A stretch of DNA of 46,796 bases. It comes from Microcoleus sp. FACHB-DQ6 (lineage in GTDB: Bacteria; Cyanobacteriota; Cyanobacteriia; Cyanobacteriales; Microcoleaceae). Below are positions 1 through 8,909 of this stretch, one piece after another (position 1 is the first letter of the stretch; each line of letters opens with the position of its first letter). The notes under the pieces were generated by a model. It was not told where the DNA came from. It ran no database searches and worked only from the letters and a program-made list of their open reading frames with translations. A program made the translations under genes and the position numbers. The stretch spans positions 1 through 46,796 of the forward strand of contig JACJNV010000360.1 in the NCBI GenBank assembly GCA_014695175.1, read 5' to 3'.

Positions 1-87
1 ATTTCCGGGGCGCAGTGGAAATCTGAAAGTGTTTCTCAAATGTTACAACTGCGTTGTGCTTACTTGAATGGTGAATTTGCAGTTTAA
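1..87 (+). pseudogene. Partial ORF at left edge, possible transposase C-terminus
   Basis: An open frame enters from the left edge and stops with TAA at 85-87. It encodes 28 residues, including GAQWKSES and LQLRCAYLNGEF. The pattern of a Trp followed by a Leu/Arg-rich turn and an NG near the end resembles C-termini of some bacterial transposases. This is weak pattern recognition only, because too little of the gene is present. It overlaps the next fragment in another frame, which suits an IS-disrupted region. Confidence 0.25.
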
Positions 88-340
88 TGTTTTTGCAAAA
101 TCGGGATGCTCCCACTACCAATCGCATTGGGACGGTTTATCCAATCAATTCCGTGAAGGGATGATGGATGGTATTGTAGGATTTGAGTTGACTGTAAATC
201 GACTGGAAGGAAAGTACAAGCTCAGTCAAAACCGCAGCCAAGTCGATCGGGAAACTGTGTCAAACACATTGCTACAGAGTTCAGATCCGGCAGCTCGTGC
301 CGTGGGTGTCGAGATGAAACAGAACCTGGAAGCGAATTAG
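68..340 (+). pseudogene. PaiB-type FMN-binding protein, C-terminal fragment
   Basis: The last two-thirds of this 90-residue frame reads like the C-terminus of PaiB-family FMN-binding proteins, split-barrel flavoproteins annotated as negative transcriptional regulators of about 200 residues. Recognisable pieces are EGMMDGIVGFEL, RLEGKYKLSQNR and a tail with AARAVGVEM. The first 25 or so residues do not resemble the family, and the FMN-binding N-terminal half is absent. It is therefore most likely a truncated remnant. The family assignment rests on the RLEGKxKLSQNR stretch. It could also be a short divergent gene, but the missing domain argues against function. Confidence 0.55.
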
Positions 341-701
341 ACAGTCGATAGCACAATTGCTGCTGCTTAACTGTAGGATGAAGGGAAAATTCAACATTTA
401 GCTTTGAGTAATTGTGAAGATATTTTAGACCCACCTGCTATGGGGTTCAATCGTTGATATTAGGCTGAGAGTATCCGAACATTTGGCAGATAATTCTAGA
501 GTGTTTAATTTGATACTTGATGCTACGCATGTCGATCTGCCGAGCCCTATTTTTGAGAAATCTAGGGACTTGCATGAGTCGATTGGGGACTGTGGCGACA
601 AATATCGGCGGTGAGAGCGGTGGCGAAAATTAGTAGATATGACGAGGCCGACATACACAAAAGATATATCATAACCTTAACCAGATCATTTCTGCCCAGA
701 T
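341..701. other. Gene-poor stretch upstream of the kinase gene
   Basis: There is no convincing gene in these 361 bases. A plus-strand frame of about 60 codons, roughly 442-620, stays open (it includes LADNSRVFNLILDATHVD) but lacks a good start, and I do not recognise it. It could be another decayed fragment. The promoter of the downstream kinase gene must lie here, but no clear -10/-35 pair stands out. Confidence 0.4.
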
Positions 702-2732
702 ATGTTCTACTGTTCTAATCCCACGTGTTCTCATCCTTTCAACCCCGACAATTCTAAATTTTGTCAAAGTTGCGGAGCTCAAGGCCTCACGCCTCTCTTC
801 AGAAACCGCTACCGCGTGATTCGACTGTTGGGCGAAGGGGGATTTGGCAGAACTTATGAAGCGGTAGATACCGATCGCATGGACGATCCCTGCGTAATTA
901 AGCAGTTTGTACCCCAATTTCAAGGAACCTCAGCACTTGAAAAAGCCGCAGAATTGTTTAAGCAAGAAGCGAAACGACTTTACGAACTCGGGGAACATCC
1001 CCAAATTCCTCGATTAATTGCTTATTTTGAGCAAGACAAGCGACTTTATTTAGTACAAGAGTTGATAGAGGGGCAAACTTTACTGGCTGAATTAACTCAG
1101 CAGGGCGTTTTTAGCGAAGAAAAAATTTGGCAATTGCTGGCAGATATTTTGCCAATTCTGAAATTTGTGCACGATCGCAATGTCATTCACCGAGACATCA
1201 AACTTGAGAATATCATGCGGCGTCGCACCTCTGTTAGCTCCTCCCTGCCAAAGGCGGGAAATTTTCGCAATTCAGCTTTCCGAAGAGGAGGGCGCGGAGA
1301 GTTAGTGTTGATAGATTTCGGCATTTCCAAGCAAGTTACAGGCTCGCTGATGAGCAAAGTAGGCACGACGGTAGGAACGCCCGGATATTCGCCGATAGAA
1401 CAAATGCGCGGTCAAGTTTTCCCCGGAAGCGATTTGTACAGTTTGGGGATAACTTGCCTGAGACTGCTAACTCAATGTTTACCAAAAGTTGACGGTTCCG
1501 ATGACCTTTATGACCCGATAAACGGCGGCTGGATTTGGAGAGAACGGTTGCCAGCCGGCACAAAAGTCAGCAGCGACTTGACAAAAATTTTAGATAAGTT
1601 AATTGAAGATTATCTCAAAAATAGATATCAATCGGCTGATGAAGTAATCAAAGCTTTAAATCTCTATTCTTTACCTCCCCAACCCCCTTTTGTCAAGGGA
1701 GGACAACTTGCTTTAAATTCTTCTGTGACAAAGGGAGGGCCACTTGCTTTAAGTTCTTCTGTGACAAAGGGAGGGTCACTTGCTATTAATACTCCGCTCA
1801 ATCAAAGCGGGAAAATCAATAGCAATATATCTGTCAGTCCCACAGGAAAACCCAACACCAATCCACCTGCCAACAAGGCACCGCAGAGAATTGCCCCTGT
1901 CAAAAGCACTTTTGAGTTTCAGGTGGTGACAGTAGACAAGCGCGGGAAGCAAACTAATGTTAACAGCGGCAAAGCGCGTTTTTTTGAAGAACATCTTGGT
2001 AGCAGTACAGTGCTGGAAATGGTATCTATTCCTGGCGGTACTTTCCTCATGGGTTCTCCCAAAGAACGGGGTGATAGCGACGAAAAACCGCAGCACCCAG
2101 TAACTTTAGAATCTTTCTATATTAGCAAATTTCCAGTTACTCAGGCTCAGTGGACAGCAGTTGCGGCGCTGCCGGAAATTAAAATATTTCTCAATCCCGA
2201 TGCAGCCCGTTTTAAAGGTGCAAATCGACCTGTAGAAAATGTATCTTGGTACGAGGCTGTGGAGTTTTGCGCTAGACTTTCTCGCAAAACTGGTAAGAAT
2301 TATCACTTGCCTAGCGAAGCCCAATGGGAATATGCTTGCCGGGGGCAAACTACGGGGCCGTTTCATTTTGGGGAAACGATTACCAGCGAGTTAGCGAATT
2401 ACAACGGAAATTCTAATTACGCTGATGCGCCGAAGGGAGTTTATCGCTTTCAAACGACAGATGTTGGCAGTTTTAAACCTAATGCTTTCGGATTGTACGA
2501 TTTCCACGGAAATGTTTGGGAATGGTGCGCGGATTCTTGGCACAATAATTATAACGGTGCGCCTGCGGATGGTAGCGTTTGGGAGTCTGACGGGGACTCT
2601 TCGCTGAGGTTGTTGCGGGGGGGTTCTTGGAACGATCATCCTCCGAATTGTCGCAGCGCGTGTCGCCTCAGATATCAGCCGGATTGCAAGGCTAGTATTG
2701 TGGGTTTTCGAGTGGTTCTTTCTGTTGTTTAG
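702..2732 (+). CDS. Ser/Thr protein kinase with zinc ribbon and FGE-sulfatase-like C-terminal domain
   Basis: A 676-residue multidomain signalling protein. Residues 1-27 form a zinc-ribbon-like segment (CSNPTC then CQSCG). Residues 34-320 are a Hanks-type kinase with a GEGGFGRTY glycine loop, catalytic Lys in CVIKQF, VIHRDIKLEN catalytic loop, LIDFGIS magnesium loop and a GTPGYSP activation segment. Residues about 335-420 are a low-complexity linker. Residues 445-676 are a formylglycine-generating-enzyme/sulfatase-modifying-factor type domain (MVSIPGGTFLMGSP, FHGNVWEWCAD, LLRGGSW, ACRLRY, GFRVV). This architecture is common in cyanobacteria; the C-terminal domain probably senses or binds rather than making formylglycine, which is inference. 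Two oddities: about 24 extra residues lie between the HRD and DFG motifs, and the linker holds a 12-residue tandem repeat. It is probably cytosolic. Confidence 0.9.
   Translation: MFYCSNPTCSHPFNPDNSKFCQSCGAQGLTPLFRNRYRVIRLLGEGGFGRTYEAVDTDRMDDPCVIKQFVPQFQGTSALEKAAELFKQEAKRLYELGEHPQIPRLIAYFEQDKRLYLVQELIEGQTLLAELTQQGVFSEEKIWQLLADILPILKFVHDRNVIHRDIKLENIMRRRTSVSSSLPKAGNFRNSAFRRGGRGELVLIDFGISKQVTGSLMSKVGTTVGTPGYSPIEQMRGQVFPGSDLYSLGITCLRLLTQCLPKVDGSDDLYDPINGGWIWRERLPAGTKVSSDLTKILDKLIEDYLKNRYQSADEVIKALNLYSLPPQPPFVKGGQLALNSSVTKGGPLALSSSVTKGGSLAINTPLNQSGKINSNISVSPTGKPNTNPPANKAPQRIAPVKSTFEFQVVTVDKRGKQTNVNSGKARFFEEHLGSSTVLEMVSIPGGTFLMGSPKERGDSDEKPQHPVTLESFYISKFPVTQAQWTAVAALPEIKIFLNPDAARFKGANRPVENVSWYEAVEFCARLSRKTGKNYHLPSEAQWEYACRGQTTGPFHFGETITSELANYNGNSNYADAPKGVYRFQTTDVGSFKPNAFGLYDFHGNVWEWCADSWHNNYNGAPADGSVWESDGDSSLRLLRGGSWNDHPPNCRSACRLRYQPDCKASIVGFRVVLSVV
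1228..1302 (+). repeat. Repeat-derived in-frame insertion in the kinase catalytic region
   Basis: The segment encodes SSSLPKAGNFRNSAFRRGGRG, rich in Ser/Arg/Gly and unlike kinase sequence. It sits between the HRD catalytic loop and the DFG motif, where family members usually have a few residues. The DNA has the look of an interspersed cyanobacterial repeat: CTCCTCCCTGCC near one end, GAGGAGGGCGC near the other, and an AAAGGCGGGAAATTTTCGC core. The reading frame is preserved. Confidence 0.5.
1695..1802 (+). repeat. 36-bp tandem repeat in kinase linker (3 copies)
   Basis: AAGGGAGG recurs at 1695, 1731 and 1767, giving a 36-bp period. Each unit encodes 12 residues: KGGQLALNSSVT, KGGPLALSSSVT and KGGSLAINTPLN. 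It lies in the linker between the kinase and the C-terminal domain. The copies differ by a few bases, so this is not an assembly artefact. The opening CCCCTTTTGTCAAGGGAGG resembles a dispersed cyanobacterial palindrome. Confidence 0.85.
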
Positions 2733-2837
2733 ACTCCAATTGTAAGCATTCCTTCTTCTATCTTGAAATGCTTCTACGGTTTCCCTATCAATCAAAGATT
2801 TATGCAATAAGCCTATTGATCTTGTCTCGGCATAGAG

Positions 2838-2866
2838 AAACCCGGTTTCTGCAAGAAACCGGGTTT
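2838..2866. repeat. Perfect hairpin repeat AAACCCGGTTTCT
   Basis: A 13-base arm AAACCCGGTTTCT is followed after three bases by its exact complement AGAAACCGGGTTT. It lies 105 bases after the kinase stop codon and could act as a terminator, but no T-run follows. Related CCGGTTTCT/ACCGGGTTT pieces occur near 5165 and 20430, so it looks like a dispersed palindromic repeat. Confidence 0.75.
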
Positions 2867-2975
2867 GGGAATGGACGATCGCCCAAATTATTGCCTTATA
2901 TCGTTTCCGGTTGCATCGGAATAATAAAATCGAGTCAACAGTTAACACTCAATCATTTAGTTTTTCGACCCGCCC

Positions 2976-2996
2976 GTCAACAGTCAACAGTCAACA
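2976..2996. repeat. CAACAGT heptanucleotide tandem repeat (STRR)
   Basis: Three successive CAACAGT-type heptamers. This heptamer is one of the short tandemly repeated repetitive sequences described in filamentous cyanobacteria. The reverse-complement form appears again at 26753-26799. It sits in the kinase/transporter intergenic region (2733-3025), which otherwise holds only the hairpin above and no gene. Confidence 0.7.
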
Positions 2997-3025
2997 ATTC
3001 CGAAGGAGTGCAACCGGAATTGATA

Positions 3026-4795
3026 TTAACTAGCCTTCTTTGGAGGAGCGACTATGCGTTCCACACTCATAGCAGCCACGCTCAATGTCACCACAGCCAT
3101 GCCGAGAATTGCCACAGGCTGCAACTTCTCATTGATAATTAGAAACCCGAAGAGTGCGGTCATTGCCGGCCCCAAAGTGCCAATTACTGAGGCTAAGGCG
3201 GCCCCCGCCAAGCGGATGGCAAAATTATTCAAAAGATAGCTAAACAGCGTCAGCACCCCTAAAACAACGCCTCCCATAATCAAACCAGGCCAAACATTTT
3301 GGTCGATTTTAGGAGAAAAATTTTCCGACAGCGGCACCCACAAACTCAGGGAGGAAAATACAAAAATCGCTGCGAAATTAACTAAACTAAAAGGAATAGG
3401 GTGCAGCTTGCCTGCGGCCATTTGCGTCAGCAATACGTAACCTGCAAAGGTAATCCCAGAAGCCAGTGCAGCCGTGACTCCCACCCCGACATTGCCGCCG
3501 CCCGGAGCTGGGGCCGCAAAACTCGGCCACCCAGCTAAAATCAAACCTGCGGTAATCCCCACTATCGCCAAAAAGCCAACTGTGCTGGGGCGAGAGCCAA
3601 ACAAGATCCAAGAACCCAGTACGGTGACGATCGGATAAATAAAGAAAATCGTAATCGCAATCCCCGCTGGAATATTGCCGATCGCCAAATAAATCAAAAC
3701 CTGAGACAAAAACAGAAAAAAGGCGCTTCCTAAAACTTTACTCCACAAAGCTCGATCGCCCGACTCGAACAACCGCCTAATATCTTTCCACACAGAAGGA
3801 TACAGAAATGTCGCCAATATCGGCATCAAAGCCATCACTACGATCAGTCGCATCAACAAAATCAACAAAGAATTTCCAAAACCTGGAGTCACCACCCCCG
3901 GAAATTCAAACAACCCAAAAACCATGCGAGGGTTTTTGCCTTTAATCAGAATTCTTAAACAAACATTAAACAGCGACAATACCACCGCCGAAGACAAAGC
4001 CAGTACCAAACCTGTCTGCACTTGAGAAGATGCTTTAGCGGGTGCTGGAGAGGGTACTGAAGACGGTTCCGGCACGGATTCTTGCGGCCTTGGAGCAGGT
4101 GTTGGCGGCAGAACTTGCGCGCGGACAGAATTAGTTGATTCCTCGGGATAAGAATCTTGAGCATCGAAAGGATTCTCAAGATATTCTTCTTCTGATTCAA
4201 GTTCTTCCCTGATGCGGTTTACGAGATTTTGTAACAGCTCTTCCCCTTGTCGCTCTAGGGTTTGCATATTATTGAGCCGCACGGAAAGCTCGCTTTCATA
4301 GCTGCTCAAATCTTGTTCCAGCATCTGGAAACTGCGATCGATCCTTTCATCCAGCGCCGCCAACAACTCCGAGGCTCGTTCGTCGTAGTTGCTCGGCGGC
4401 AGGGGTATCGGGAACTCGCCGCTGGGAATAGGGCTGCTGAGAGAATTTCCCGAGTTAGCGCTGAGTTCGTTGAACCGCTGCACCAACAAATCCTGCAAAT
4501 TGTGAGCCAAAACTTGAGCCAACTGCTTCAGCCACAATTGCTGCTGCTGAATGTATCGCCCAGACAGAGATTCCATTTGCTGAGACTGCAATTTGCGATA
4601 TTGCTCCCGGAGGTCTTCAATATCCTCAATCAGGTGATTTTTTTCAGTTTGCAGCCGAGTAATGTCTTGATTTAACTGACCTTTGACATTTTGATGCAAA
4701 GCTTCCAGTTCTTGCATTACTGAGTGGAGGACTTCTTCTGGTGATTGTGCATCCTCTGGCTCGTCCTTTGACGAGTATACGTTCCGCTGCGCCAT
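3026..4795 (-). CDS. EamA/DMT-family transporter with N-terminal coiled coil
   Basis: A 589-residue inner-membrane protein. The N-terminal 240 residues are soluble and rich in Gln/Glu/Leu, with coiled-coil character (MQELEALHQNVK, QQMESLSGRYIQQQQLWLKQ), followed by a Pro-rich linker (VPEPSSVPSPAPA). Residues about 260-580 contain around ten hydrophobic helices in two halves, as in EamA drug/metabolite transporters; the last half ends GTLGPAMTALFGFLIINEKL. The membrane half has the usual EamA length, so the protein is about twice the family norm. The substrate cannot be read from sequence. It is transcribed convergently with the kinase gene, and its start ATG has no rival upstream. Confidence 0.85.
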   Translation of the reverse strand: MAQRNVYSSKDEPEDAQSPEEVLHSVMQELEALHQNVKGQLNQDITRLQTEKNHLIEDIEDLREQYRKLQSQQMESLSGRYIQQQQLWLKQLAQVLAHNLQDLLVQRFNELSANSGNSLSSPIPSGEFPIPLPPSNYDERASELLAALDERIDRSFQMLEQDLSSYESELSVRLNNMQTLERQGEELLQNLVNRIREELESEEEYLENPFDAQDSYPEESTNSVRAQVLPPTPAPRPQESVPEPSSVPSPAPAKASSQVQTGLVLALSSAVVLSLFNVCLRILIKGKNPRMVFGLFEFPGVVTPGFGNSLLILLMRLIVVMALMPILATFLYPSVWKDIRRLFESGDRALWSKVLGSAFFLFLSQVLIYLAIGNIPAGIAITIFFIYPIVTVLGSWILFGSRPSTVGFLAIVGITAGLILAGWPSFAAPAPGGGNVGVGVTAALASGITFAGYVLLTQMAAGKLHPIPFSLVNFAAIFVFSSLSLWVPLSENFSPKIDQNVWPGLIMGGVVLGVLTLFSYLLNNFAIRLAGAALASVIGTLGPAMTALFGFLIINEKLQPVAILGMAVVTLSVAAMSVERIVAPPKKAS

Positions 4796-5332
4796 TAGCC
4801 TATAACCTCTAATTTAAACTGCACGTTCAGTGTTCTTAAGTATGTTGACAAATCAGGTCGCAAGTTTTAGTGAGTTGATCTAAGAGATTGCGAACACTGT
4901 TTAATCAATAGTAGTCGCTAAGCTAGAAATGTGAGAAAATTGCGTGAAGCAAAGCTATCCCGCAGGGCATCCCCCCAAGAACACTTTGTGCAATTAAAAA
5001 TCATACTACAGCTTGACCACTCCACGGATTGCTCCCGGTAATTCTCGCATTTAACTCACCCGATTGCACCCGAATCACAAGCGTGACAGCGCGTTCCGCG
5101 ACTAAATTTGATTGGGGGGTGGCACTCCTAGCCCCTCAATGGATAACTTGATGCCGCGGCCAGAAATCCGGTTTCTTTTGCCCGCCTTTCTCCCGCACTC
5201 CCGCACCCAGATTTATGATTTTAACAGTTCCGATCTTTTGCTCGCGAAAGTTTTAAGAGGCGATCGCACCCTGAAAAAGCCACCCCGTGCCATCAAAAAA
5301 TTAACACATCCCATCCCCCAAGAGCAACAGAT
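4796..5332. other. Divergent intergenic region between transporter and NRPS1
   Basis: This 537-base region must contain the divergent promoters of the EamA gene (minus) and NRPS1 (plus). It holds a dispersed repeat at 4942-4967. A 90-codon frame at 5112-5384 overlaps the NRPS1 start and encodes nothing recognisable, so I do not call it. No clear Shine-Dalgarno precedes the NRPS1 ATG at 5333. One HIP1-like GGCGATCGCACC lies near 5260. Confidence 0.5.
4942..4967 (-). repeat. Dispersed 26-bp repeat, intergenic copy
   Basis: On the minus strand it begins CCCTGCGGGATAGC and ends TTTGCTTCACGC. The same 26 bases, with one mismatch, lie inside the NRPS3 gene at 18646-18671 in plus orientation. This shows that the element inserts both between and within genes. 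Confidence 0.8.
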
Positions 5333-8300
5333 ATGGCATCCGAAATTTATGACAATTCCTTTACAAGCGATCGACAAAGCCTGAATATTTCTGAGGATGC
5401 GGAAGTGTGTGTCTTTCCGGCATCATTTGCCCAGCAGCGCTTGTGGTTTCTCGACCAATTCGCACCGGAAAACCCTTTCTATAATGTAGTAACAGCACTG
5501 CGCTTAACTGGTTCCCTCAACTTAACAGCCTTAGAGCAAACCTTCAACGAAATAGTGCAGCGGCACGAAACTTTGCGAACCACTTTTGCAGCGGTATCAG
5601 GTCAACCAGTACAGATAATCTCTCCCGCTTTCAAGACTAATTTAAAACTATTAGAACTGCAACATTTGCCCCCCGAACAACGGCAAACAGAAGCAAAGAA
5701 ACTCTCTGCTGCCGAATCTCTTCGCCCTTTCAATTTATCCACCGGGCCGCTGATGCGAGTAACCATCCTGCGGCTGACAGAAACCGAGCATATTCTCTTG
5801 CTAAATATGCACCACATAGCCTCCGATGACTGGTCAATCGGGGTGCTAATTCGAGAAGTGGAGGCTATCTATACAGCTTTGATAAATCAACAGCCATCTC
5901 CCCTACCAGAATTATCACTTCAATATGCCGACTTTGCCGAGTGGCAGCGCGAATGGCTGCAAGGTGAAGTATTAGAAACTCAGCTTGCTTATTGGCGGCA
6001 GCAATTGCACGGGATTTCTGTGTTAAATTTGCCCACAGATCGCCCTGCACCACCTAGGCAAAATTATCGCGGAAAAACTCAATATTTAGAACTGCCAAAA
6101 AAATTGAAGGACGCACTTGTAGCGCTTTCGCAGCGAGAAGGAGCGACTTTATTTATGACAGTGCTGGCAGCATTTCAAACTTTGCTTTACCGCTACTCGC
6201 AACAAGAAGATATTGTTGTAGGTGCGCCGATCGCCAATCGCAACCTGAGCGAAATCGAAGCATTAATCGGTTTTTTTGTCAATACTTTAGTGCTGCGAAC
6301 AGACTGCTCGGGAAACCCGACATTTCGAGATTTTTTGGGCCGGGTGCGGGAAGTAACCCTGGGAGCTTACGCTCACCAAGATTTGCCTTTTGAGAAGCTA
6401 GTCGAGGAATTGCACCCAGAGCGATCGTTGAATCGTCACCCGCTGTTTCAGGTGGTATTTGGGCTGCAAAATGGACCTGTGGACGAGCTAGAATTGCCAG
6501 AATTAAAGTTGAGTTCTTTTCATTTGGAGACTCTAACAACCCGCTTTGATTTAGAGCTACATTTGTGGGAAGCTTCGGATAAGTTTAGGAACAGATACGG
6601 CGAAAAGTGGGAAGATGCGGAAGGGCTCAGAGGCGTAGCTGTGTACAATACAGATTTATTTGATGAAGTTACCGTCGCCCGAATGCTGAGGCATTTTAAA
6701 ACGCTGCTGGAAAGCATTGTGGCTAATCCAGAACAAAGAATTTCTAACTTACCTTTATTGAGCGAGGATGAAGTGAATCAATTATTCAAAGAATGGAACG
6801 ATACTCGGACAGATTATCCTCAAAATAAGTGCATTCATCAGTTATTTGAAGAGCTGGTTCAGCAGCATCTGGAGGATGTCGCCCTAACTTTCGACAGCCA
6901 GCACCTCACTTACAGAGAACTCAACAGTCGCAGCAACCAACTGGCGCGCTACCTACAAAAACTGGGCGTGGGGGCGGAGGTTTTAGTGGGGCTTTGTGCA
7001 GAGCGATCGATCGACCTAATTGTCGGGATGTTGGCTATACTGAAAGCGGGAGGAGCTTACCTACCGTTAGATCCGAGCTATCCGCGCGATCGGCTAAACT
7101 TGATGCTGGAAGATGCTCGAGTTAAAGTCTTGCTAATTCAGGATAAATTGATTGAGAATTTCCGAGACTTCTCAAACTCGGTGATTTACTTCGATCGCGA
7201 CTGGGAAGACATAGCCAAAGAAAGCGCCGAAAATCCCGCCAACACCGTAACAGCAGACAACCTAGCTTACGTTATTTACACATCTGGCTCAACAGGAAAA
7301 CCCAAGGGAGTTGCTGTCACCCACAAAGCAGTAAATCGGCTGGTACTCAACACCAACTATATAAAAATAGAACCTACCGATAAAATTGCCCAAGCATCAA
7401 ACGCTTCATTCGATGCAGCCACATTCGAGATTTGGGGAGCCTTGCTTAACGGCGCTCAACTCGTGGGAATTAGCACCAATATTACCCTTTCGCCTCACGA
7501 TTTAGCTTTAGAACTGCGCCAAGAAGGCATCACAGTTTTATTTTTAACAACAGCCTTATTTCAACAAATTGCTAGAGTTTTACCGCAAGCTTTTGATTCG
7601 CTGCGCTGCTTGCTGTTTGGCGGAGAAGCGGTCGATATGAGATGGGTTAAAAAACTTCTCAAACAAAATCCCACCACTCAATTAATTCACGTTTACGGGC
7701 CTACAGAAAATACCACATTTTCGGCTTATTATTGCGTGCAAGACGTACCCGAAACCGCAACATCTATCCCCATCGGCCGCCCGATCGCCAACACGCAAAT
7801 TTATCTCCTCGATGCGGATTTGCAGCCGGTGGCGATCGGTGTTATAGGTCAATTGTACGTCGGCGGTGACGGATTGGCGAAAGGCTACCTCAACCAGCCA
7901 GATTTAACTGCTGCTGCATTCATTCCTAATCCTTTTAGCAATAAATCTGGTTCGTGTCTTTATAAAACTGGTGATTTAGCTCGCTATTTAGCTGACGGCA
8001 ACATCGAGTTTTTATGCCGCGTTGACGACCAAGTAAAAATTCGCGGCTACCGCATCGAATTGGGAGAAATTGAAGCGGCTTTGTGCCAGCATCCACAAGT
8101 GCGCGAAGCAGTAGTAATTGTGAGGGAAGACATCCCCAACGATAAACATTTGGTAGCTTATGTTATTCCTGACGGCATCGATGAAAAATCAGGAAGTCAC
8201 AATCTAAAATCAAGTGACTTGCGCCAATTTTTGAAAGAAAAGTTACCAGGATATATGGTTCCTGCAACTTATGCAGTGTTGGAGAATATGCCACTGACGC

Positions 8301-8668
8301 CTAATGGCAAAGTAGACCGCCGCGCCTTGCCTGATATAGATACAGACAGCGAGGATATAACAGAAAATTATGTAGCGCCTCGGACCGATCTCGAAAATGC
8401 GATCGGGAAAATTTGGGCTAAAGTTTTGGGAAAACAGCAGGTTAGTATCTACGATAATTTCTTTGAACTAGGCGGGCATTCGCTGCTAGCAACTCAGTTG
8501 ATTTCTCGCATCCGAGACGCTTTGCAAGTCGAGTTATCGGTCAGCAATTTGTTTGAGGCTCCGACTGTGGCGAGTCTGGCAAAATACATTGAAACAATGC
8601 GCTGGGCTGCGAAAGGTTTGGATACTCCCAGAACCGACGAAAATGAGCGCGAAGATGTGGAATTTTAA
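5333..8668 (+). CDS. Nonribosomal peptide synthetase, module 1 (C-A-T)
   Basis: A 1111-residue single-module NRPS. The condensation domain covers residues 20-450, with HHIASDDWS at about 160 in place of the usual HHxxxDG. The adenylation domain covers about 490-990: YTSGSTGKPKGV (A3), VYGPTEN (A5), YKTGDLARY (A7), RGYRIELGEIE (A8), NGKVDRRALP (A10). The carrier domain has its phosphopantetheine Ser in LGGHSLLA, about residue 1050. Aligned by eye to the GrsA pocket, the specificity code reads D-A-F-F-L-G-V-T-F-K, which suggests a branched-chain residue, probably Ile. The acidic end NEREDVEF fits the short C-terminal peptides bound by TubC-type docking domains, matching the docking domain on NRPS2. 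There is no epimerase. Because it starts with a C domain, it either takes an acyl starter or follows a module outside the window. Confidence 0.93.
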   Translation: MASEIYDNSFTSDRQSLNISEDAEVCVFPASFAQQRLWFLDQFAPENPFYNVVTALRLTGSLNLTALEQTFNEIVQRHETLRTTFAAVSGQPVQIISPAFKTNLKLLELQHLPPEQRQTEAKKLSAAESLRPFNLSTGPLMRVTILRLTETEHILLLNMHHIASDDWSIGVLIREVEAIYTALINQQPSPLPELSLQYADFAEWQREWLQGEVLETQLAYWRQQLHGISVLNLPTDRPAPPRQNYRGKTQYLELPKKLKDALVALSQREGATLFMTVLAAFQTLLYRYSQQEDIVVGAPIANRNLSEIEALIGFFVNTLVLRTDCSGNPTFRDFLGRVREVTLGAYAHQDLPFEKLVEELHPERSLNRHPLFQVVFGLQNGPVDELELPELKLSSFHLETLTTRFDLELHLWEASDKFRNRYGEKWEDAEGLRGVAVYNTDLFDEVTVARMLRHFKTLLESIVANPEQRISNLPLLSEDEVNQLFKEWNDTRTDYPQNKCIHQLFEELVQQHLEDVALTFDSQHLTYRELNSRSNQLARYLQKLGVGAEVLVGLCAERSIDLIVGMLAILKAGGAYLPLDPSYPRDRLNLMLEDARVKVLLIQDKLIENFRDFSNSVIYFDRDWEDIAKESAENPANTVTADNLAYVIYTSGSTGKPKGVAVTHKAVNRLVLNTNYIKIEPTDKIAQASNASFDAATFEIWGALLNGAQLVGISTNITLSPHDLALELRQEGITVLFLTTALFQQIARVLPQAFDSLRCLLFGGEAVDMRWVKKLLKQNPTTQLIHVYGPTENTTFSAYYCVQDVPETATSIPIGRPIANTQIYLLDADLQPVAIGVIGQLYVGGDGLAKGYLNQPDLTAAAFIPNPFSNKSGSCLYKTGDLARYLADGNIEFLCRVDDQVKIRGYRIELGEIEAALCQHPQVREAVVIVREDIPNDKHLVAYVIPDGIDEKSGSHNLKSSDLRQFLKEKLPGYMVPATYAVLENMPLTPNGKVDRRALPDIDTDSEDITENYVAPRTDLENAIGKIWAKVLGKQQVSIYDNFFELGGHSLLATQLISRIRDALQVELSVSNLFEAPTVASLAKYIETMRWAAKGLDTPRTDENEREDVEF

Positions 8669-8909
8669 GGCCTTACATAATTGCGGGGTGATTTTGATTG
8701 TTTTGTGGAATTGGCATCTGCCCTGTCGGTAGAAATTACCGCAATGGGAACTGATATTCAAGCCTGCTTCAGGAGGAGATTTAGAGCTGTTACTTGCTAA
8801 CATCCTAAAGGCTGAGCCTGTCTATATACTTGCAAGATTGCTTGCGGGGCATTACAAATAAGTGAGAAAATCTTCTCTCAACAGCCACTCATCCAGAAAA
8901 TCAAAAACG

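Noticed and set aside
5112-5384. A 90-codon plus-strand frame starting with MGGGTPSPSMDNL
   Set aside because: It overlaps the NRPS1 start in another frame and encodes no recognisable domain. It reads like GC-rich spacer.
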